Shown here one piece after another: positions 16,628 through 26,778 of a stretch of 64,000 nt of DNA (its first letter is position 1; each line of letters starts with the position of its first letter). The position numbers and the translations under genes were made by a program. Origin of the DNA: Kribbella flavida DSM 17836. GTDB lineage: Bacteria; Actinomycetota; Actinomycetes; Propionibacteriales; Kribbellaceae. Where the stretch lies: positions 6,944,001 to 7,008,000 of the forward strand of contig NC_013729.1 in the NCBI RefSeq assembly GCF_000024345.1. Direction: 5' to 3'. The notes under the pieces are model-generated. The model was not told where the DNA came from, did not search any database, and saw only the letters and a program-made list of their open reading frames with translations.

Positions 16628-19195
16628 GTGGAATCCTACGAGCTGTACTGCCTGGCCGACCGGCTGTTCTACGACACCCCGGCCAATCGCGGTGCCGAGC
16701 ACCCCGACTTCGCCCAGGCTTCGCGACCCGTCCCGGCCGGCTGGCAGCACGTCGCCGGCGAGATGTGGATGCACTACGCCCCGGACGGGCTGCGACTGCC
16801 CGCCCAGGGCTGGAAGGTCCACGTCTCCGCTGGACTGGCCGACGCCGAGCGCGTGCTCGACGCGGTCTGGGACTACTGCGTCCCCCGTGGCATCGCGTTC
16901 AAGTTCCTGCGCAACGAGCCGGTCCTGGTGATGGTCAACTCGAAGTCGGCCCCGCGCGGCTCCAGCGGCAAGCTGGTCACCATCTACCCGACCGACGAGG
17001 CCCAGCTGGAGCTGGTCCTCAAGGAGCTCGACGACCTTCTCCACGGCGTCCGCGGCCCGTACATCCTGAGCGACCTCCGGTACGCCGAAGGCCCGTTGTT
17101 CGTCCGGTACGGCGCGTTCGTCAGCCGCTACACCCTGGACGCCGCCGGCGACCGGGTGCTCGCGCTCGAGGACGACCACGGCCGGCTGGTTCCCGACCAC
17201 CGCAGCCCGACCTTCAGCGTGCCGCCGTGGGTGCGGCTGCCGTCGTTCCTCGCGTCGCACCTGGAGGCCCGCAACGCGGTCACCACCAACGACCTCGCGT
17301 ACACGATCGACGGCGTCATCCAGTTCTCCAACGGTGGCGGCGTCTACCTCGGCCACCACAACGAGACCCAGGACCGGGTGGTGCTCAAGGAGGGCCGTCC
17401 GCTGGCCGGCCTGGACATGTCCGGCCGGGACGCGGTCGCCCGGATCGGGCACGAGCGCGACATCCTGCAGCGCCTCGACGGGCTCGGCGTCGTACCGAAG
17501 GTGCACGACTACTTCACGCTCGGCGATCACCACTTCCTGGTCCAGGAGTTCGTCGACGCGAACCCGTTGCAGCGCGAGCTCGTCCGCCGCTACCCGCTGA
17601 CCCGGCCGGACGCGTCCGCCGCCGACCTCGCGGAGTACGCCGAGTGGGCGACCCGGATGGTCACGGCGGTCCAGCAGGCGGTCGGCCAGCTGCACGGCCG
17701 GGGTGTCGTGTTCTGCGACCTTCACCCCGACAACGTGCTGCTGAGCACCGGCGACCGGCTGGTCCTGATCGACTTCGAGGTGGCCACGCTGGCCGCCGAG
17801 CAGGCCCGGTCCGCGCTGGCTCATCCCGGCTACGCGGCGCCCGGCGACCGCCAAGGCACGGACGTCGACCTGTACGCGCTGGCCTGCATCACCCTCGGCC
17901 TGTTCGCGCCGCAGGCAACCATGCTGCTGAACCTGCATCCGGGCAAGGCTTTCCAGCTCGCCGGCATGATCGCCGAGACCTTCCCGGTGCCGAGGGCAAC
18001 GCTCGACGCCGCAGTCCGGACGATCGTCGGCCCGGAGCTCACCGAGGACCCGGAGATGGCGGCGCTGCCGCTGCCCGGCCGCGCCGGCTGGACCGACGTA
18101 CGGGCGGCGCTGACGACGGCGATCGTGGCGAGCGCGACTCCGGAGCGGGACGACCGGCTGTTCCCCGGCGACATCGCGCAGTTCCGCCCGGGTGGTGGCA
18201 TCAACCTCGCCACCGGTGCCGCGGGTGTCCTGTACGCACTGGCGAAGACCGGGGCCGGCCGCTTCCCGGAGTACGAGGACTGGCTGCGCGAGCACGCCCT
18301 GACCACCGAGACCGGCCCAGGCCTGTACGACGGACTGCACGGAGTCGCCCACGTCCTCGGCGAGCTCGGCCACCGGCAGGACGCTCTCGACGCCATCGAC
18401 CGCACGCTCGCCGACGACCTGGGCAGCCGCGAGCTCGGACTGCACTCAGGTCTCGCAGGCATCGGCCTCAACCTGCTGCACTTCGCCGCGACCGAGCCGG
18501 GTCTGCAGGGCAAGGCGGTCCGCATCCTCGACCTGGTCGCGGACCGGCTCGGCGACGTCACCGACGTTCCGGAACTGAGCGGCGAGGGCAAACCACGGGC
18601 CGGGCTGATGTACGGCTCCTCCGGTCCCGCACTGCTCTTTCTCACGGCGTACGAGCGCACCGGCGACACCGGCCTGCTCGACCTCGCGGAGACCGCGCTG
18701 CGGCAGGACCTGCGCCGCTGCATCCCGACGCCGGACGGCACGCTCCAGGTCAACCAGGGCTGGCGGACGCTGCCCTACCTGGAGGAAGGCTCGGCCGGCA
18801 TCGCGCTGGTGCTCAGCCGCTACCTGCAGCACCGGCCCGACGAGAAGCTGGCCACCCAGCTGGCTGCGCTGCGGCTCGTCACCCACTGCGCGTACTACGT
18901 GCAGCCCGGCCTGCTGATGGGTCGCGCCGGGCTGCTGCTGACCGCGGCCGAGCTCGGCGACAGCACCGATGACCTGGTCCGCGGACTCGGCTGGCACGCG
19001 CTGCCGTACGAGGGCGGACTGATCTTCCCGGGCAACCAGCTGCTCCGTCTCTCGACGGACCTGGCCACCGGATCCGCCGGCGTTCTGCTGGCCCTGGGAA
19101 CCGCGCTGCACGAGCGGCCGGTGTCCCTCCCGTTCCTCGGACCTCCCCAGTGGTCCGAGTCCCCATCCCGACGACTTCCTCCGAAGGAGGTGTAA
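16628..19195 (+). CDS. lanKC: LanKC, class III lanthipeptide synthetase (lyase-kinase-cyclase)
   Basis: About 855 residues from GTG 16628 (VESYELYCLADRLFYD), with GAGAGGGGGA nine bases upstream. Domains in order: N-terminal phospho-Ser/Thr lyase region (about 1-205), a Ser/Thr-kinase-like domain with glycine loop FSNGGGVYLG, Lys254 (VVLKE), catalytic loop VVFCDLHPDN (Asp364) and IDFE (Asp382), then a LanC-like cyclase (about 530-855). The cyclase keeps GLYDGLHGVAHVL but has GLLMGRAG where class I/II cyclases carry zinc-binding Cys, so it is zinc-free as in class III enzymes. It phosphorylates and eliminates Ser/Thr of the precursor at 19200 and closes lanthionine/labionin rings. First gene of the operon. 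Confidence 0.95.
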   Translation: MESYELYCLADRLFYDTPANRGAEHPDFAQASRPVPAGWQHVAGEMWMHYAPDGLRLPAQGWKVHVSAGLADAERVLDAVWDYCVPRGIAFKFLRNEPVLVMVNSKSAPRGSSGKLVTIYPTDEAQLELVLKELDDLLHGVRGPYILSDLRYAEGPLFVRYGAFVSRYTLDAAGDRVLALEDDHGRLVPDHRSPTFSVPPWVRLPSFLASHLEARNAVTTNDLAYTIDGVIQFSNGGGVYLGHHNETQDRVVLKEGRPLAGLDMSGRDAVARIGHERDILQRLDGLGVVPKVHDYFTLGDHHFLVQEFVDANPLQRELVRRYPLTRPDASAADLAEYAEWATRMVTAVQQAVGQLHGRGVVFCDLHPDNVLLSTGDRLVLIDFEVATLAAEQARSALAHPGYAAPGDRQGTDVDLYALACITLGLFAPQATMLLNLHPGKAFQLAGMIAETFPVPRATLDAAVRTIVGPELTEDPEMAALPLPGRAGWTDVRAALTTAIVASATPERDDRLFPGDIAQFRPGGGINLATGAAGVLYALAKTGAGRFPEYEDWLREHALTTETGPGLYDGLHGVAHVLGELGHRQDALDAIDRTLADDLGSRELGLHSGLAGIGLNLLHFAATEPGLQGKAVRILDLVADRLGDVTDVPELSGEGKPRAGLMYGSSGPALLFLTAYERTGDTGLLDLAETALRQDLRRCIPTPDGTLQVNQGWRTLPYLEEGSAGIALVLSRYLQHRPDEKLATQLAALRLVTHCAYYVQPGLLMGRAGLLLTAAELGDSTDDLVRGLGWHALPYEGGLIFPGNQLLRLSTDLATGSAGVLLALGTALHERPVSLPFLGPPQWSESPSRRLPPKEV

Positions 19196-19199
19196 ACAC

Positions 19200-19337
19200 A
19201 TGGCACTTCTCGACCTTCAGGGTCTGGAGACCCCGGGCTACGGCCACGGCGGCCACCACCACGGCGGCTCCACGCTGACCGTGCTCGGCTGCGGTTCGCA
19301 GCGTCCGAGCAACCTGAGCCTTCTGCTCTGCCACTGA
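19200..19337 (+). CDS. lanA: Class III lanthipeptide precursor peptide (LabA/RamS-like)
   Basis: 45 residues, too short for ordinary ORF calling. AAGGAGG (19184-19190) lies nine bases before ATG 19200, and lanKC stops four bases upstream. The leader opens MALLDLQGLETP, containing the LLDLQ-type recognition helix of class III leaders. A His/Gly-rich linker (GYGHGGHHHGG) follows. The core holds two copies of the labionin pattern Ser-x2-Ser/Thr-x3-Cys: STLTVLGC and SNLSLLLC, ending in His. Pro12 is a plausible cut site for the prolyl oligopeptidase encoded next. The make-up agrees with what I recall of flavipeptin-type peptides from Kribbella; identity was not checked. Confidence 0.92.
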   Translation: MALLDLQGLETPGYGHGGHHHGGSTLTVLGCGSQRPSNLSLLLCH

Positions 19338-19365
19338 TCCGGACCTGCTGCACGAGGTTTCCGAA

Positions 19366-19399
19366 GGCCCTGGGCGGGCGGCAACTCCCGCCCAGGGCC
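19366..19399 (+). terminator. Perfect 13-bp hairpin between precursor and protease genes (attenuator)
   Basis: GGCCCTGGGCGGG (19366-19378) pairs perfectly with CCCGCCCAGGGCC (19387-19399) around an 8-nt loop. It starts 28 bases after the precursor stop and 63 bases before the protease start. There is no U-tract, so it probably acts as a partial terminator or 3' stabiliser that keeps precursor mRNA in excess over the downstream genes, as known for other lantibiotic operons. Confidence 0.7.
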
Positions 19400-19462
19400 T
19401 GCCTGGCAGTTGCCGGCGTAGCGCTGCCGGGCCCGTGCTGACGCCTTGGGGAGGAAGCGACC

Positions 19463-21432
<1,970 letters not shown>

Positions 21433-21436
<4 letters not shown>

Positions 21437-23088
21437 GCCTGACCTTCGCAGCGGTGGCTCGGCACGGCCGCGGGTGGTTGCCGGTGATCGCGGTGACCTC
21501 CGTGGCCGGCAGTTGCGTCTCGCTCGCGCTGCCCTCGGTGCTCGGGCGTTCGGTGGACTCGATCGTGGCCGGGCACGGCTACCACCAGTGGCTGACGATC
21601 GCCGTGGCATTGGTTGCCACCGGCATCATCTGTGCGCTGGTCGACGTCTTCGCCGGTACGGCGTGTGTCGCCGGGACGACGGCCTGGCTGCGGCACGGGC
21701 TGGTCCGGAGGGTCGTCCGCGGTGGTCCCGAAGGCAGCCGCGGCTTCGACACCGGCGACCTGGTCAGCCGCGTCTCCGGCAACGCGGTCGACGCCGCCCA
21801 GGCCGGGCCCGCGCTGATCAGCGCCTTCGCCGCGGTCCTCCCGCCCGCGGGCAGCCTGGTCCTGCTGGCGCTGATCGACCCCTGGCTGGCGGCGGCGTTC
21901 TTCGGCGGCGTCGCGCTCGTCATCGCCGTGCTCTGGATCTTCGCCCGCCGGACCGCTCGGATCAGCCTCGCCTACCAGGAGACCCAGGGCCGGATCTCCG
22001 GCCTGCTGACCGAGTCGCTGACCGGCATCCGTACGATCCTCGCCGCCGGCACCGTCGGCCGCGAGGAGCGGCGCATCCTGAGCCTGCTGCCCGAGCTGCA
22101 CAAGCACGGCCTGCTGACCTGGCGCGTGCTCGCCCGCTCCGGGGCCCAGGCCGCGGTGGTCGGACCGCTGGTCCTGGTCGCGGTCCTCGCGGTCGGCGGC
22201 CTGCAGCTCGTCGAGGGCAGGATCACCGCCGGCGAACTCTTCGCCGCCGGCCAGTACGCCGTACTCGGGGCGGGCCTCGGCAGCCTGACCGGCGTCATCG
22301 GGGAGATCGCCCGGGCCCGCGCCGGGGTGAGCCGGGCGGCCGAGGTGTTCGCGATCGAGTCGGTGCCGCACGGCACGCTGCCGCTGCCTCCCGGACCGGG
22401 CCGCCTCCGCTTCGACGGCGTGAGCGTCCGGTCCGGCGACACCGTCCTGCTCGACGAGATCCAGCTGGACCTGCCCGGTGGTGCGACGGTCGCCGTCATC
22501 GGTCCGAGCGGCGCCGGCAAGTCCGTTCTGGCCGCGCTGGCCGCCCGTCTGCGGGACCCGTCGACGGGTCAGGTCCTGCTCGACGGCGTACCGCTGCAGG
22601 CCGTCCAGCGGCACGCTCTGCGCCGAGCGGTCGGCTGCGCGTTCGAGCGGCCGACGTTGGTCGGGTCGACCATCGGCGACGCCATCTCGCACCGCGCGAA
22701 CAGCACGGTCCGGACCCTCGCCGCGGCCCGGGCCACCCACGCGCACGACTTCGTCAGCCGCCTCCCGCAGGGCTACCGTACTCCGTTGCCCGAAGCCCCG
22801 ATGTCCGGCGGAGAACGCCAGCGGCTCGGCCTGGCCCGCGCCTGGCCCGCGGACCGCCTGCTCGTCCTGGACGACGCCACCTCCAGCCTCGACACCGCGA
22901 CCGAGATGCAGATCAGTCGCACGCTCACCGACGACCGGCACCGTCGTACCCGGCTGATCGTCACCCACCGCCCCGCCACCGCAGCTCGGGCCGATCTGGT
23001 GGTCTGGATGGAGCGAGGCCGCGTCCGTGCGGTCGGCCACCACTCCGAGCTCTGGCGGCACCCCGATTACCGCGAGGTCTTCGGATGA
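21433..23088 (+). CDS. ABC exporter, fused permease-ATPase, first subunit (RamA/RamB-like)
   Basis: 551 residues. An N-terminal six-helix exporter domain ([61 protein letters not shown]) is followed by a nucleotide-binding domain with Walker [10 protein letters not shown], signature [15 protein letters not shown], Walker [13 protein letters not shown] and H-loop VTHRPATAA. With the next gene it forms a likely heterodimeric exporter for the lanthipeptide, as RamA/RamB do around SapB. Here Walker B has Asp where the catalytic Glu is expected (LDDA), suggesting one degenerate ATP site, as in many heterodimeric exporters. ATGA overlaps on both sides couple it to the protease and the second subunit. 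Confidence 0.92.
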
Positions 23089-24791
23089 AGCGCGAACTGC
23101 GGTACGGCGTCGCGGCGCTGCGCAACCGGTCGGCACTGAAGCTGGCGCTCTGGTCGGTGCCCGAGATCCTGCCGACGGCGCTCTACGGCATCGCCGTGGC
23201 GCGCGCGACGGACAGCTTCCTCGCCGGTCACGCCTGGCAGGGCATCGCCTGGCTGGGCGGACTGGTCGCCACCGCCTGCATCGGCGCGGCCGGCTCGTAC
23301 CAGGTCTACGGCCGCCTCGGCGAGCTGGTCGAGCCGCTCCGCGACGACCTGGTCCGCCGGGTTGTCGGCGGCGCCCTGCGGACCGGCGACGACGCGGCGG
23401 TGGCCCGGTTGAACCGCCAGGTGGAGATCGTCCGGGACACCTTCGCCGGTCTGGTGCTGGTGGTCCGCAGCTTCGCGGTCACACTGTTCGGCGTTCTGGC
23501 CGGGTTGTTGTCGCTGGCACCGGCGATCGCGGTGCTCGTCGTACCGCCGTTCCTGCTCGGGTTCGCGGCGTCGCTGGCGGTGCTCGGGCTGGCGGCGGAC
23601 CGGGTGCGCGCGTCGCTGCAGGCCGACGAGGACCTGGCGGCGGCCGCGGGCATGACCTTCAGCGGGGTGCGGGACATCACCGCGACCGGGTCCGAGGAGT
23701 TCGTCGAGCACTTCGCCGGGCGGCCGATCGAGGCGCAGGCCGCAGCCGAGCGGTCGCTGGCGAAGGTGGCCGCGCTGCGCACGCTCTGCTTCGCCGTCGG
23801 CGGCTGGGCGCCGCTGCTGATCCTGCTGGCGGCCGGTCCCTGGCTGGTGGGCCGCGGCGTCAGCACCGGGACACTGCTCGGCGGCCTCACGTACGTCCTG
23901 ATCGGCCTGCAGCCGGCGCTCAGCACGGTGATGGGCGCCCTGGGCGACAGCGGCCTGCGGTACGTCGTGACGCTCGGCCGGATCCTGTCCCTGCAGCCGC
24001 CTCCCGAGCGGCCTTTGCGCGGCTCCCAGCAGTCCGGCGCAGCGATCGAGCCGGCCGGCCACCAGGTCCGGGCGCGCGGTCTCACCTTCGCCTACGGGCC
24101 GGCCGCTGAGCCGGTGCTCGAGCGGCTCGACCTGGTCGTTGCCGAGGGCGAGCACCTCGCGGTGGTCGGGCCGAGCGGGATCGGGAAGTCGACGCTGGCC
24201 GGGCTGATCTGCGGTCTGCTCACGCCGACCGAGGGGCGGCTGCTGCTCGGCGGCGTACCACCGAGCGAGGTGACGGCGGAGCGGCTGGCGGGGACGCGGG
24301 TTCTCATTCCGCAGGAGGCCTACGTCTTCAGCGGGACCGTCCGGGAGAACCTGGACTACTTGTTGCCCGACGCCTCGACGTCGGAGGTCGAGCAGGCTGT
24401 CGACGCGGTCGGTTCCGCGGCCCTGGTGCGACGGCTCGGCGGACTGGATGCGACGCTCCGGCCGGGAGACCTCTCCGCGGGCGAGCGTCAACTGATCGCC
24501 TTGACCCGCGCCTACCTGTCGCCCGCGCCGCTGGTGGTGCTCGACGAGGCGACCTGCTTCCTCGACCCGGAGGCCGAACGCCGCGCTGAGCAGGCGTTCG
24601 CCCAGCGCGGCGGCACCCTGATCGTCATTGCCCACCGCATCAGTTCGGCGTTGCGAGCCCAGCAGATTCTCGTGCTGGACGGCAACCGAGCCACCCTGGG
24701 CACCCACCAGACGCTGCTCCGCGCCTCGCCGCTCTACCGGGAACTTCTGGGCCACTGGCAACCCGAGGACCGGATCCAGCCCGCCTCCTGA
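23085..24791 (+). CDS. ABC exporter, fused permease-ATPase, second subunit
   Basis: About 568 residues starting at ATG 23085 ([20 protein letters not shown]). Six-helix exporter domain, then nucleotide-binding domain with Walker A GPSGIGKST, signature LSAGERQLIALTRAYL, Walker B LVVLDEATCFLD and H-loop VIAHRISSAL. The catalytic Glu after Walker B is present (LDEA), so this half should supply the consensus ATPase activity that its partner lacks. Last gene of the class III lanthipeptide operon; a hairpin follows five bases after the stop. Confidence 0.92.
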   Translation: MKRELRYGVAALRNRSALKLALWSVPEILPTALYGIAVARATDSFLAGHAWQGIAWLGGLVATACIGAAGSYQVYGRLGELVEPLRDDLVRRVVGGALRTGDDAAVARLNRQVEIVRDTFAGLVLVVRSFAVTLFGVLAGLLSLAPAIAVLVVPPFLLGFAASLAVLGLAADRVRASLQADEDLAAAAGMTFSGVRDITATGSEEFVEHFAGRPIEAQAAAERSLAKVAALRTLCFAVGGWAPLLILLAAGPWLVGRGVSTGTLLGGLTYVLIGLQPALSTVMGALGDSGLRYVVTLGRILSLQPPPERPLRGSQQSGAAIEPAGHQVRARGLTFAYGPAAEPVLERLDLVVAEGEHLAVVGPSGIGKSTLAGLICGLLTPTEGRLLLGGVPPSEVTAERLAGTRVLIPQEAYVFSGTVRENLDYLLPDASTSEVEQAVDAVGSAALVRRLGGLDATLRPGDLSAGERQLIALTRAYLSPAPLVVLDEATCFLDPEAERRAEQAFAQRGGTLIVIAHRISSALRAQQILVLDGNRATLGTHQTLLRASPLYRELLGHWQPEDRIQPAS

Positions 24792-24795
24792 GACT

Positions 24796-24816
24796 GGCTT
24801 GCGGGACAGGCAAGCC
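24796..24816. terminator. Short hairpin between convergent exporter and regulator genes
   Basis: GGCTTGC (24796-24802) and GCAAGCC (24810-24816) form a perfect 7-bp stem with a 7-nt loop, between the stop of the exporter gene (+) and the 3' end of the regulator gene (-). It can act in both directions. Confidence 0.5.
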
Positions 24817-24853
24817 GGACGCGGCAACCATTCGTCGCGGCGGCGGTCCGCGG

Positions 24854-25453
24854 TCAGATCCAGCCGGCGTCCTGGGCCTTGCGGATCGCCTCGATCCGGC
24901 TGCGGGCACCGGTCTTGGTCAGGATGCGGGACAGGTAGTTGCGCACCGTACCGGCGCTCAGACTCAGTGTGCGGGCGATCTCCTGGGCGGTGGCGCCGGT
25001 GGTGACCTGGCGCAGCACCTCGCACTCGCGGTCGGTGAGCGGGTTGTCACCGGCCCGCAGCGCGGCGACCGCGAGGCGGACGTCGACGACCGGCAGGCCC
25101 TTGGCCACGTCCCGGACCGCCTCGACCAGTTGGTCCGTGGTCGCGTCGGTCGCGATCAGGCCGACCCGCGGCGCCTGCTTGACCAGCGCCATGCTGGTCG
25201 CGGCGATCGCCTCGTGGTCGACCAGCACCAGCACGCCCCGGCCGGTCAACCGCCGGCACAGCTCCTCGATCCCGACCTTGCCGGGCAGCTGCGGGTCGAG
25301 CACGACCACCTGCGGACGCAGCCGGACGGCGGCGAGCACGTCGTCCGACCGGTCCAGCGCGGCCAGCACGTCGAGATCGGACTCCCTGGACAGCACCGCG
25401 GCCAGTGCTCCACGCACCAACGTGCCGCGGTGCCCGAGGACCACTCGGATCAC
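24854..25453 (-). CDS. LuxR/NarL-type response regulator with atypical receiver domain
   Basis: 199 residues. The receiver domain keeps the phospho-acceptor-like Asp in VVVLDPQLPG (about residue 53), but the usual acidic pair after the first strand is replaced by GHR (VVLGHRGTLV). The C-terminal helix-turn-helix is complete: LTDRECEVLRQVTTGATAQE, then IARTLSLSAGTVRNYLSRIL and TKTGARSRIEAIRKA. No histidine kinase is adjacent. RamR and AmfR regulators of class III lanthipeptides are orphan response regulators of this type, so it probably controls the adjacent operon. It starts at GTG 25451-25453 and is convergent with the exporter genes. Confidence 0.88.
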   Translation of the reverse strand: MIRVVLGHRGTLVRGALAAVLSRESDLDVLAALDRSDDVLAAVRLRPQVVVLDPQLPGKVGIEELCRRLTGRGVLVLVDHEAIAATSMALVKQAPRVGLIATDATTDQLVEAVRDVAKGLPVVDVRLAVAALRAGDNPLTDRECEVLRQVTTGATAQEIARTLSLSAGTVRNYLSRILTKTGARSRIEAIRKAQDAGWI

Positions 25454-26007
25454 CGCACGCCCCCATCAATCGTTTGCCTCAACCACGGGCCCTCCCGGCC
25501 CGTGACTCGATCAACGAGCGAACGTGAGTTACGACACGCACGATTCCTCGCCGGTCCGCCCGGACAACCCCGTCGCCCACGCCGTCATCAGCGCTCGTCG
25601 CGAGCGTGGAAACCGTTCTGTTGTTGGGTTTTCGATGGCCGGAGGCAAGAAAAATTTCAGCCGAAGTTGGGCATACCCCTTGCGTTCGCGGCGCGGGTCA
25701 CGCACGATGGCTCGGTCAACGCCGTTACCGGCGCGTGACCATTCGGACGCTGTCTCGTGACATCGCCCGAGTGCTTGTCCCCTGCACCCCTGGAGGGAGT
25801 GGTACCTCACCCAGACTGTGGAGCCCGGTACGGCCGCCGACAGCGGCCACGATCCGAGCCTCACGCACACAGGTGACGACCACCATCATCCCGCCGGCCG
25901 GCCCGCACTTCCGGCGCGCCGCGGGATTCTCGGGGAAAGTGCGCACGCGGCTGAATCGGCCGGGCTGGAGAAGTTCACCATGCCCAGCTCATGAGGAGCA
26001 GATTCTG
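25454..26007 (+). other. 554-bp gene-free region upstream of the Rpf-like gene
   Basis: It holds the promoters of the response regulator (leftward) and the Rpf-like gene (rightward). Visible structure: an 8-bp stem CACGGGCC/GGCCCGTG at 25484-25504 with a 5-nt loop, and nested stems at 25696-25740, where GGTCACGC pairs with GCGTGACC and encloses AACG/CGTT. The long distance to the Rpf start suggests a structured 5' leader. The c-di-AMP (ydaO) riboswitch that often precedes actinobacterial rpf genes was looked for, but its conserved blocks were not seen. No convincing gene. Confidence 0.45.
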
Positions 26008-26706
26008 ATGTCCAAAGCTCGACATGCCCGACCCCGGCGAAGTACCCGCCGGATCGTCCGGACCCTCTCCATCGCCGGCCTCGGCGCCGGGATCACCGCC
26101 GTCGGCGCGGGCGCTGCTTTCGCGACCGACTACACGGTGAAGTCCGGCGACACCCTCTCCGAGATCGCCCAGGCCAACGGCACCGACTGGCACCAGCTGG
26201 CCGAGCTGAACGGTCTGGACAACCCGGACCTGATCCTGATCGGCCAGACGCTCAAGCTCGACGGCGTGAACAAGGCCGCCGTCACCGAGCGCCGGTCCAC
26301 GGCCAAGACGGAGCGCAAGACCGAGCGCCGCAGTGAGCGCAAGGTCGAGGCCAGGAGCGAGCGCAAGACCGAGCGCAAGTCCGAGCGCAAGTCCGAGCGC
26401 AAGTCCGAGCGCAAGGCTCGTACCAGCCGGTCGGAGTCGACCCGCGGCGGAAACGGCGGCAGCGTCTCGATGAGCGCGGCCTGGCGCAAGGTCGCCCAGT
26501 GCGAGTCCGGCGGCAACCCGCGGGCGGTGAACCCGACGGGCAAGTACCACGGTCTTTTCCAGTTCGACCGGCAGACCTGGCGCAGCGTCGGTGGATCCGG
26601 CCTCCCCTCGAACGCCTCGGCCGCCGAGCAGCTGATGCGCGCGAAGAAGCTGTACTCGCAGCGCGGCGCGTCCCCGTGGCCGTCCTGCGGCCGCTTCCTG
26701 CGCTGA
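26008..26706 (+). CDS. Secreted LysM and transglycosylase-like (Rpf) cell-wall hydrolase
   Basis: About 232 residues from ATG 26008, preceded by GAGGAG. The signal peptide (RRIVRTLSIAGLGAGITAVG) ends near AFA. Next a LysM domain (about 42-85, YTVKSGDTLSEIAQANGTDW) binds peptidoglycan. A linker of about 50 residues built from Ser/Thr-Glu-Arg-Lys repeats follows. The C-terminal Rpf domain starts WRKVAQCESGGNP with catalytic Glu166 and continues YHGLFQFDRQTWRSVGG. Resuscitation-promoting factors cleave peptidoglycan and help dormant or spore-forming cells regrow. A strong 11-bp hairpin follows the gene. Confidence 0.92.
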   Translation: MSKARHARPRRSTRRIVRTLSIAGLGAGITAVGAGAAFATDYTVKSGDTLSEIAQANGTDWHQLAELNGLDNPDLILIGQTLKLDGVNKAAVTERRSTAKTERKTERRSERKVEARSERKTERKSERKSERKSERKARTSRSESTRGGNGGSVSMSAAWRKVAQCESGGNPRAVNPTGKYHGLFQFDRQTWRSVGGSGLPSNASAAEQLMRAKKLYSQRGASPWPSCGRFLR

Positions 26707-26723
26707 CCCGCAGTCTGGTGAAC

Positions 26724-26751
26724 GGTGGTGCCGGTCGCAGCCGGCACCACC
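26724..26751. terminator. Bidirectional terminator-like hairpin
   Basis: GGTGGTGCCGG (26724-26734) pairs perfectly with CCGGCACCACC (26741-26751) around a 6-nt loop, between the convergent Rpf-like (+) and methyltransferase (-) genes. It lies 18 bases after the Rpf stop and 27 bases past the methyltransferase stop. TTC follows on the plus side, but no long U-tract. Confidence 0.65.
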
Positions 26752-26778
26752 TTCACGTGCAGGCCTCCCGTCGCACGC

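Noticed and set aside
21474-24791. Single frame that would fuse both ABC exporter subunits into about 1,105 residues
   Set aside because: The first half of that frame is the shifted reading of the first subunit and encodes no transporter motifs. Two separate genes with an ATGA overlap explain the region.
25524-25760. Possible small gene of 78 codons upstream of the Rpf-like gene
   Set aside because: No ribosome-binding site, no recognisable motif, and it overlaps the structured leader region.
25454-26007. c-di-AMP (ydaO) riboswitch before the Rpf-like gene
   Set aside because: Expected from other actinobacterial rpf genes, but the conserved GGGGAACC-type blocks and pseudoknot arms were not found by eye. 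A covariance search would decide.
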